Part shown: positions 57,511 to 64,000 of the stretch, piece by piece
Layout of the letters: every line of letters starts with the position of its first letter
Numbering within the stretch: the stretch's first letter is position 1
Source: Eubacterium sp.
GTDB lineage: Bacteria > Bacillota > Clostridia > Oscillospirales > Acutalibacteraceae
DNA: 64,000 bases
Reading direction: 5' to 3'
Assembly (NCBI GenBank): GCA_017463985.1
Contig: JAFUEH010000007.1
Coordinates: forward strand, 61,245 to 125,244
Translations under genes and position numbers: made by a program
The notes under the pieces: generated by a model
Told to the model about the DNA's origin: nothing
The model's database searches: none
Seen by the model: only the letters and a program-made list of their open reading frames with translations

Positions 57511-60500
57511 TTATTCGTCGGTTTCACCGGCGGTATTCTTTTTCTTTTTTGAAATAAAAATGCTTACAAGGAAGCAGCCAATCGCAAGACCTCCCATCAG
57601 AAGCAAGCCTTGTGCACCGGTCTTGGGCATCTTGAATTTCGGTTCTTCCTCGTTTTCAACCTTGAGCGTACCTGTTACAGTACCATCCTCGGCAATCTCA
57701 AAAGAATAAACTGTTTTGTCATCGAGCACGTAACCTTCGGGAGCCTTTGTTTCCTTATAGGTATATGCGCCAACTGGGAGTTTCGTAAGGATAATCTCGC
57801 CGTCATCATTCGTAACGAACTTACCGATGCTTTCGCCCTCTGAATTAAAGAATTCAAATTCAGCATCTTTCAGCGGCTTATCTGTACCTTTCTCCACCTT
57901 TTGAATGATAACGGTTATCGGCACATCAACAACTGTGGTGTCACCGGTTACAGAACCATCCTCGTTGATTGTGAAAGCAAAAACGGTTGTGTTCAGCGCA
58001 TAGCCTTCCGGAGCCCTTGTTTCCTTATAGGTATATGAACCGATAGGAAGCTTGCTGAATGCAATCTCACCATCCTCATTCGTAAGGAATTTGCCGATGC
58101 TTTCACCATCAGAATTAAAGAATTCAAATTCGGCATTAGGTTGCGGCAAATTTGTATCCTCGGCAAATTTCTGAATAACAACGGCAGTAGGCTGATTTGT
58201 AATAGTGTCATCCCCTTCGATGGTACCATCGCGGTTTAAGGTAAATTCAAAAACAGTCGTGTTCTTGATATACCCTGAAGGAGCAACCGTTTCTTTGAAG
58301 TAATAAGTACCGGGATTCAAACCGGTTACGGTGATGTCACCGTCAGCATCTGTTATATCTTCAAACACAGCTTCGCCGTCAGTATCCGTAATAACAATCG
58401 TTGCACCCGGGACACCTTCTGCGGTTGTCAAATCGGTTTTATGCAGCGTTACCACAGTCTTTTCGTTCAGAACAGTATCATCGCCTGATACGGTGCCGTC
58501 CTCGGCAACCGTAAAGGATTGAACAAGTGTATTGAGAACGTAGCCATCCGGCGCCTGAATTTCTTCAAAGGAATATTCGCCTGCAGGAATACCTTTAATA
58601 GTGAACGCACCGTTTTCATCGGTCTTGCCACTGTATACGGTATCACCATCTGCGTTATACACATTGATGATAGCACCCGACAGTCCCTGCAAAGTCTCTT
58701 TATCTTTTTTGAAAAGAGTGACACTAAACGGTTCGTCAAACACGGAAAGCATTGTAACCGCTTCAATAACCGATGCATCGGGACTTAAAGCGTTTTTGAA
58801 GGTCACCGTATCAGATGTCTTTTCATCATCAAGTGTTATGGCGTATTCCTCTGCACTCGCAAGATAGGATGTGTTCATATTCTTCGCCTGAACGAAAGTA
58901 TACTCCAAGCCGTAGGCAATATTATTAAACACAGCTGAGCCGTTTTCATCAGTAACAGCAGTACCAACAAGAATATCTTCACCATCGCCGTTTAAGAAAT
59001 AAGCATTGATGATAGCGCCTGCAACCTTGTCTGAAGCCGATGCTGCATTTTCTACGTTAACGGTTACGCTGCCGTATTCGTAAACACCGGCAACGTCGTC
59101 GTATGTATTCGCCGCATCGAGCGTGACAAAGGGAATGGCTGTAAACTCACGTGTATTCTCTTTAATTTCAAAATACTGCTTTTCCGGGTTGATTTTGAAA
59201 CCTTGTGGTGCTTCAATCTCAACTGCATAATATTTACCTACGTACAAGCGGTTAACAATGGCAAAGCCATCATCGTTTAACACAACAGGCGATTTATTCT
59301 CGATTAAGTCACCCTTCTGATATTCAATGACTGTATTGTTTACATCACTGTATATAGTCTCGTTTGCATAGATGTTAAACTTAGCTCCGCCCATAACCTT
59401 ATTTGACAATTGGTCTCGTTTAAAAATATACAGGTCACCTTTTGGTTTTTCTTCAACCTTCCGGTTTATAATAGTATATTTGAAACTATTATTTGAGTTC
59501 TTTTTTACTTCAAACTCTCTTTTTTCTGAAGTCAAATAGTATTCTGAAGGAGCCTGCGTTTCCTTAAGAGTGTACTTGCCAACCGGTATATTGTTCAAGG
59601 TCGCTTTACCGCTGGCATTAGTCGTCAGTGTAGCATACACATTGCCGGTAGCATTGTTAACCAAAGAGAACTTTGCCCCTGCAAGCGGTTCTTTTGATTC
59701 GTTGATTTTCGTAATTTCAAGAGAACCATAAACAACGTCTTCCTCGAAACTGAACCATATTGAGGCATCAGATGCTTCATGAACCGAACCGAACACTAAT
59801 GTTTGATAATTACTGTTATCAAAAAGTGCTACAGCAGAACCATATTTCTGAGTGCTTGCAGTTGTGCCTTTCTTGCTCAAAACCACATTTACAGCATTAA
59901 GCTTGGATGCAGAGGTAACAGTAAGCTGATTACCGCTTATTTCAGCCGTCAGGTTGTCGTTAGTGGTGTAAGCCACAACATAGTCTTTTAAAACACCTTT
60001 TGTATCAGTTAAAGTATAGCTGTATGTACCGTTACTATTCTCTTTAACCGTATACGTGTGTCCTGCAAACGAAGGCTTCACATTAAAATTAGCAATATTT
60101 CGAGTAATATTACGATACGCAATCCATAGGTCGCCATCTTCTCGAGCTGCCATATTGCAAAGAACATCAGAATTACTTACTGATGAGTCTAAGCCTGTCC
60201 TCGGACTATCGGTTCCACAGTATGTTCTATAATTCATCTGATACTCGTGAATCACCATTGCCGTAGCAGCAGCGGCAGCTTCTGCGTTGCTTACTCCTAA
60301 ATCATAGTTAGGATAGCCGACAAGTGTGGCTCGGGTAATGCCAATCTTAGCAGAATAGGATAAGCTCTTCCACGCATCAGAATCCTCCAAACTGGTCGCC
60401 GTTTTGCTGCCCGTTCTCGACGGTCTATTGAACTGCAAACAGTATGCATACTGATTACCGATACGATGCAAACGATATTTTTGGTAAGCATTATGGAAAG

Positions 60501-61770
60501 GACTCCAATACGTGTACGAGGTATCATAATAATTAACATACGTCGAACTGCTTGCAGCTGGTGCTTCTTCTTTTAACATAAAGCCGTTAAAATTGAAGCG
60601 ATAGTTCTTTCCGCCGATACGATGTTCACCCGTTGCAGCACTACCGTTATCTTGCAGATAATACCAGCCGGTATCTCCATCCTTATCCGTATATTGGAAC
60701 CACTCATTTTGCTTCATGGAACCATCTGCGTTCAGGTAATACCATTTGCCATCATCATAAAGCCATGTGTTTTTCAAAAGAGAGCCGTTTTTGAGGTATA
60801 CATAATGACCGTTAATGGTTGTCCAGCCATTCTCAATTGGGGACCCGTTATTGTAATAGACGCCATTCCACACACCCGAAAACGCGGTGCCGTTGCTGTT
60901 GAAAACATAAGTTTTGCCGTTAATGGTGTAAGAACCCTTTACCATCTGTCCCAGCTTATAAGTGCCATCAGCGGCAGGAACAAAATAATACCAATATCCG
61001 TCAATCTTTTGCCAGCCGGTCTGCATAACACCGTTTTCGTCAGCATAAAACCAACCGTTTTCATTTGAACCAATCCAACCGGTTGACATAGCACCAGAAT
61101 CATCAAAGCAATACCAACTGCCATTGATTTCCTGCCAGCCTTTGTACATAGAACAAATTGCGTGTTCAGAACTCGCCGTTTTCGCGAAATAGTACCATTT
61201 ACCACCTATCATTTGCCACCCTTTTAAAGCCGCACCTTTTGGATTGCCGCTTATAGTCGCAGGGGTGAAATAGTACCAATTTCCGGCACTCGATTGATAC
61301 CAACCGGTCTGCATCGCGCCGGAGCCATTAAAGCAATACCAATTACCACCGATTTCCTGCCAGCCGGTCTGCATCTTACCACTTGTATTAAAGTAATACC
61401 ACACAGAATCAACCTCCAGCCAACCAGTAGCCATGGAGCCCATTGGATAACTGCCGGATTTCGCGGGGCGTAAATAATAATAATCGCCGTCATCTTTGAG
61501 CCAGCCTGTCATCATTACACCGTCTCCGTTGAAATAATACCAATACCCATCAATTTCATTCCAGTAAGTCGCGTTACTGCCTGAACTAAGCACATAGTAC
61601 CAGTTACCATTCTGCTGCTTCCAAGTGCCGGAAGCAGCATAAGCCGTTATCGTGTCAACTGACGAGAACGGAGCATAACGACCAACTGTTGAAGGTAGCG
61701 ATGCGGTCATCACGGACAAAACGATTATCGCCGACAATAATAAAGCGATAACCTTCTTGATTTTTTTCAT
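57511..61770 (-). CDS. Large adhesin: cell-wall-binding repeats, thioester-like domain, Cna_B repeats, MPKTG
   Basis: This 1419-residue surface protein is a likely pilus tip. In order: a signal peptide; about 14 cell-wall-binding repeats (~45-400); a TED/TQXA-like thioester domain with the Cys in YCLQF near 443; about seven Cna_B domains (~680-1370) each ending in a KETxAPxGY E-box; and a sorting motif MPKTG near 1379 with a membrane helix and Lys end. The place of the thioester Gln seems to read TAMVIHEY near 503, so the bond may be absent. Combining wall-binding repeats with an LPXTG-type anchor is unusual. Confidence 0.88.
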   Translation of the reverse strand: MKKIKKVIALLLSAIIVLSVMTASLPSTVGRYAPFSSVDTITAYAASGTWKQQNGNWYYVLSSGSNATYWNEIDGYWYYFNGDGVMMTGWLKDDGDYYYLRPAKSGSYPMGSMATGWLEVDSVWYYFNTSGKMQTGWQEIGGNWYCFNGSGAMQTGWYQSSAGNWYYFTPATISGNPKGAALKGWQMIGGKWYYFAKTASSEHAICSMYKGWQEINGSWYCFDDSGAMSTGWIGSNENGWFYADENGVMQTGWQKIDGYWYYFVPAADGTYKLGQMVKGSYTINGKTYVFNSNGTAFSGVWNGVYYNNGSPIENGWTTINGHYVYLKNGSLLKNTWLYDDGKWYYLNADGSMKQNEWFQYTDKDGDTGWYYLQDNGSAATGEHRIGGKNYRFNFNGFMLKEEAPAASSSTYVNYYDTSYTYWSPFHNAYQKYRLHRIGNQYAYCLQFNRPSRTGSKTATSLEDSDAWKSLSYSAKIGITRATLVGYPNYDLGVSNAEAAAAATAMVIHEYQMNYRTYCGTDSPRTGLDSSVSNSDVLCNMAAREDGDLWIAYRNITRNIANFNVKPSFAGHTYTVKENSNGTYSYTLTDTKGVLKDYVVAYTTNDNLTAEISGNQLTVTSASKLNAVNVVLSKKGTTASTQKYGSAVALFDNSNYQTLVFGSVHEASDASIWFSFEEDVVYGSLEITKINESKEPLAGAKFSLVNNATGNVYATLTTNASGKATLNNIPVGKYTLKETQAPSEYYLTSEKREFEVKKNSNNSFKYTIINRKVEEKPKGDLYIFKRDQLSNKVMGGAKFNIYANETIYSDVNNTVIEYQKGDLIENKSPVVLNDDGFAIVNRLYVGKYYAVEIEAPQGFKINPEKQYFEIKENTREFTAIPFVTLDAANTYDDVAGVYEYGSVTVNVENAASASDKVAGAIINAYFLNGDGEDILVGTAVTDENGSAVFNNIAYGLEYTFVQAKNMNTSYLASAEEYAITLDDEKTSDTVTFKNALSPDASVIEAVTMLSVFDEPFSVTLFKKDKETLQGLSGAIINVYNADGDTVYSGKTDENGAFTIKGIPAGEYSFEEIQAPDGYVLNTLVQSFTVAEDGTVSGDDTVLNEKTVVTLHKTDLTTAEGVPGATIVITDTDGEAVFEDITDADGDITVTGLNPGTYYFKETVAPSGYIKNTTVFEFTLNRDGTIEGDDTITNQPTAVVIQKFAEDTNLPQPNAEFEFFNSDGESIGKFLTNEDGEIAFSKLPIGSYTYKETRAPEGYALNTTVFAFTINEDGSVTGDTTVVDVPITVIIQKVEKGTDKPLKDAEFEFFNSEGESIGKFVTNDDGEIILTKLPVGAYTYKETKAPEGYVLDDKTVYSFEIAEDGTVTGTLKVENEEEPKFKMPKTGAQGLLLMGGLAIGCFLVSIFISKKKKNTAGETDE

Positions 61771-61787
61771 TTATTTCATCATCTCCT

Positions 61788-63587
61788 TTATTTTGATAAA
61801 GCTCCGCTCGAATTAAAATAATAGCGTCTACCATTAATCCGTTGAGAGCCCGTTAACATTCTGCCGCTTGAATTAAAGTAGTACCACTTACCACCGATTA
61901 GTTGCCAGCCGGTCTGCATTGCGCCGGAACTGTTCATATAATACCAGCGACCGTTAATCCACTGCCAGCCGGTCTGCATCGCGCCGGAATAGTTAAGATA
62001 ATACCAATAGCCACCGGTTTTTATCCAACCAACTCTCATAGCATTTTGTTCGTCGAAATAGTACCAATAACCGTTGATATATTTCCAACCGACCACTGCT
62101 GCGCCATAATCATCAGCGATTTCTTGACTTTCGATGAGATAGTACCAATTATTTCCTACCCACTGCCAGCCAGTCAGCATTACTCCATCAGCATAAGCCA
62201 GGAGATACCACTGACCTTGCCATTTTATCCAGCCAGTACGATAAGATTCGTCTTGGAAATAAAAGATATCGCGTTGAAACAGACTGTTGTCCCAACATCT
62301 GTCCCAGTTACTCCAGCCATTAGCAATAGTCATATGGTTGATACATTGCAAAGCGCCGTTTAATCTTACGCTTGAGCCAACACCACCAAGAGAATATAGC
62401 TTTATATCGGTCATATCCACAACTAAAGCTCTATCTGAAGCACCGACCTCATAGAATACGGTTCCGTATTTTGGTTTCGCATAACTCAAAACATTCGCAT
62501 ATGCGCCGGGTGCCTGGCTACTGTATACATCATCAATACCACGTGTAGCAATAACCGTCTTAGGTTGAAGCAAGTCAATGGTTTCTTTTGAATTTGAGCC
62601 ACGTGTAACGCCGTGATGTGCAGCCTTCATAACATCAACCGTACCGTATCGGGAACGGATTGCTTTTGAAACGCACTGTTCTGCACGGTTTTCAACGTTG
62701 ATATCGCTCAAAGAAACAAGCGTATGATTGTTATACAGAATGGTAGCAACTATGGAGTTGACATTCTCATCTATACTTGTGCGATGTTTAAACAGATTGT
62801 AAAGCGAGATAGTCATATCTCCAAAAGCAAATGTGATATTGTCGTCATAGTAGTTGTTGAAAGCGCCTTCGGAATACACAGCCGAGCTCAATCCGTTCAC
62901 GTGATTTATCGCTTCGGTGACTTCAACATAATTATTGTTCTTTTGCGAAGAACCATTGACAAACAAGCCGTTGGAAACATCAACCATTACGCAGCCTTGC
63001 TGTTGCATTGCAAGGTTAGCCTGATATGCAAATGCCTGATTGTGCCAAGAACCAGCAGACGGCATCACAATGTCATCCTGCTCATTGTTAACATGGTGGT
63101 ATTGCTTATAAAAATATACCGTGTTGTTATCAACCAAATGCTTTGCTTTTCCATCGGAACCCTTAAAAGCATAAGCGGCAATTTCAGGAACACCTCCGAT
63201 GTGGTCGGAATGCGAATGCGTTCCAATAACAAAGTCAAGATGATTAACACCAAGCGTACTTACCATATACTGAACTGCTGCAAGTCCATATTTATCTTTT
63301 ACTTGACTGGACAAACCGTTCGCTTGATAAGCGGGATAATTTCTTCCGTCTGAATCAGAAATGCTGTTTTTATATCGGTGACCGGTATCAATCAATCCCC
63401 AATGACCTCTTGATTCAACGATGATAAAATCGGAACTTGCCGCGCCATTTCCGCTCATGTTGTAAAAGTACACTCTATTTCCAGGACTAATATTGCCTGA
63501 GAGTGCAAACGCAGAGACAGGAACTAACATCGCGACAAACATAAGCACAGCTGAAAGTATCGCAGTTACTCTTTTGAAAACTCTCAT
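61788..63587 (-). CDS. Pce-like metallo-beta-lactamase-fold enzyme with cell-wall-binding repeats
   Basis: The layout matches pneumococcal phosphorylcholine esterase Pce/CbpE: signal peptide, a metallo-beta-lactamase-fold domain, then cell-wall-binding repeats. Seen are GLIDTGHRYK near residue 65, the metal motif THSHSDHIGG near residue 125, a SDIN in the Asp-ligand position, and MKAAHHGVTRGSNSKETIDL, resembling the Pce His-rich motif. About seven repeats follow from ~445. The enzyme may trim phosphorylcholine or another phosphodiester from wall polymers. An AAAGGAGGTG site precedes the ATG. Confidence 0.82.
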   Translation of the reverse strand: MRVFKRVTAILSAVLMFVAMLVPVSAFALSGNISPGNRVYFYNMSGNGAASSDFIIVESRGHWGLIDTGHRYKNSISDSDGRNYPAYQANGLSSQVKDKYGLAAVQYMVSTLGVNHLDFVIGTHSHSDHIGGVPEIAAYAFKGSDGKAKHLVDNNTVYFYKQYHHVNNEQDDIVMPSAGSWHNQAFAYQANLAMQQQGCVMVDVSNGLFVNGSSQKNNNYVEVTEAINHVNGLSSAVYSEGAFNNYYDDNITFAFGDMTISLYNLFKHRTSIDENVNSIVATILYNNHTLVSLSDINVENRAEQCVSKAIRSRYGTVDVMKAAHHGVTRGSNSKETIDLLQPKTVIATRGIDDVYSSQAPGAYANVLSYAKPKYGTVFYEVGASDRALVVDMTDIKLYSLGGVGSSVRLNGALQCINHMTIANGWSNWDRCWDNSLFQRDIFYFQDESYRTGWIKWQGQWYLLAYADGVMLTGWQWVGNNWYYLIESQEIADDYGAAVVGWKYINGYWYYFDEQNAMRVGWIKTGGYWYYLNYSGAMQTGWQWINGRWYYMNSSGAMQTGWQLIGGKWYYFNSSGRMLTGSQRINGRRYYFNSSGALSK

Positions 63588-63668
63588 TTTTCACCTCCTT
63601 TACTGAATAATGTTTGATATATATAAACATCCCGTCAGCGGCATAGGCGGGATAGTTTATAGCAATAA

Positions 63669-63706
63669 AAAAAGCCGACTTACCATTTCTGATAAGTCGG
63701 CCTTTT
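63669..63706 (-). terminator. Terminator after the rightmost cell-wall-binding protein
   Basis: A perfect GCCGACTTA/TAAGTCGGC stem with a T-run on the minus strand lies 15 bases after the 63722 stop. It isolates that gene from the Pce-like operon, so the latter must have its own promoter in 63590-63668; a second small hairpin (ATCCCG/CGGGAT, about 63630-63654) lies there. Confidence 0.9.
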
Positions 63707-63721
63707 GTAAGCCTTTTAAAT

Positions 63722-64000
63722 TTATCTCATAGCACCACTTGAATAAAAGTAGTACCACTTACCGTTAATCTTCTGCCAGCCGGTTTGCATTGCGCCTGAA
63801 CTATTCATAAAGTACCAGCGACCATTAACCCACTGCCAGCCGGTCTGCATCGCGCCGGAACCGTTCATAAAGTACCAGCGACCGTTAACCCACTGCCAGC
63901 CGGTCTGCATCGCGCCGGAACCGTTCATAAAGTACCAGCGACCGTTAACCCACTGCCAGCCGGTCTGCATCGCGCCGGAACCGTTCATAAAGTACCAGCG
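63722..64000 (-). CDS. Cell-wall-binding-repeat protein (partial, 5' part beyond window)
   Basis: The visible 92 residues are the C-terminal end of a larger protein made of 20-residue repeats (GAMQTGWQWVNGRWYFMNGS). The frame stays open through position 64000, so the start lies outside the window. The repeats are almost identical at DNA level, unlike those of the neighbouring proteins, which indicates recent tandem duplication. Any catalytic domain would be upstream. It is probably secreted, as are its homologues here. Confidence 0.85.
   Translation of the reverse strand, partial: RWYFMNGSGAMQTGWQWVNGRWYFMNGSGAMQTGWQWVNGRWYFMNGSGAMQTGWQWVNGRWYFMNSSGAMQTGWQKINGKWYYFYSSGAMR
63841..64000 (-). 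repeat. Tandem 60-bp coding repeats
   Basis: Bases 63841-63900 and 63901-63960 are identical, and 63961-64000 repeats the first 40 bases again; 63781-63840 is a diverged unit. Each unit is one 20-residue wall-binding repeat. The array continues beyond the window. Confidence 0.95.

Noticed and set aside
63630-63654. Riboswitch-like structure upstream of the Pce-like gene
   Set aside because: Only a simple ATCCCG/CGGGAT hairpin is visible; no conserved riboswitch core was recognised.
63781-64000. CRISPR array in the 60-bp direct repeats
   Set aside because: Units are contiguous without spacers and encode in-frame wall-binding repeats.

Overview
The window looks like a stretch of chromosome from a spore-forming gut clostridium (Oscillospiraceae/Ruminococcaceae-like) interrupted by accessory DNA and then by most of an integrative conjugative element (ICE). 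The assignment rests on darA-holB synteny, a gerA-type germination operon, DUF421/DUF4363 proteins, Gram-positive Shine-Dalgarno sites, and Maff2/PrgI/PcfB-type conjugation proteins. The first 9.4 kb is visibly more GC-rich than the rest. No rRNA, tRNA or CRISPR array was seen.

Layout. (1) 1-9372, chromosomal: holB (cut by the window edge), darA, an AEC transporter, a membrane protein, citrate synthase, a gerAA-gerAB-gerAC operon with a truncated gerAC, a DUF421-DUF4363 pair and an aldo/keto reductase. (2) 9402-12422: Fic and AbiEi-like genes, a fragment of a HipA-like gene, and a STAS/anti-sigma-kinase-like pair with its own promoter and terminator. (3) 12484-18056: a decayed element segment flanked by ~111-bp imperfect direct repeats. 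It carries a HipA-like kinase, a nucleotidyltransferase, a 136-residue partner protein, a truncated parA joined to an AbiEi remnant, and a large serine recombinase. (4) 18187-22204, plus strand: small ICE cargo (YopX-like, SSB, ASCH, GNAT-like, D12 adenine methylase and several very small genes). (5) 22262-27616, minus strand: a second, fuller copy of the enzyme module (HipA-like, nucleotidyltransferase, 136-aa protein, XRE regulator, AbiEi, a short AbiEii, DUF6922, Fic). (6) 27833-53824, minus strand: the conjugation machinery. It includes an M23 hydrolase, VirB4, PrgI, a VirB6-like protein, Maff2, VirD4, a block of LPD/antirestriction-like proteins, PcfB, the MOBP relaxase, MobC, a small RHH-like protein, an oriT candidate, a TOPRIM primase-like protein, and a 2591-residue methylase/helicase that contains an overlapping tnpV-like gene. 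(7) 53890-64000, minus strand: a surface cluster with choline/cell-wall-binding-repeat proteins, a pilin sortase, an LPXTG pilin, a very large adhesin and a Pce-like (phosphorylcholine esterase-like) enzyme. The element runs off the right edge.

How it may work together. The relaxosome (RHH, MobC, relaxase, oriT) and VirD4/PcfB feed a VirB-like channel, while the pilus and cell-wall-binding cluster would serve surface attachment. The most striking pattern is a short C-terminal motif, S-(V/I/L)-R-x-(K/R)-L-(E/Q), followed by a polar tail. It is shared by otherwise unrelated proteins: both HipA-like kinases, both nucleotidyltransferases, and at least four proteins of the VirD4-to-relaxase block. 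Because HipA, Fic and nucleotidyltransferase enzymes modify cell targets and Fic proteins are classic type IV secretion effectors elsewhere, I propose that the tail is a translocation or docking signal for the conjugation channel. This is inference. The enzyme module exists in at least two full or partial copies plus several remnants, with gene order shuffled and 3' ends homogenised, so it looks like a fast-turnover set.
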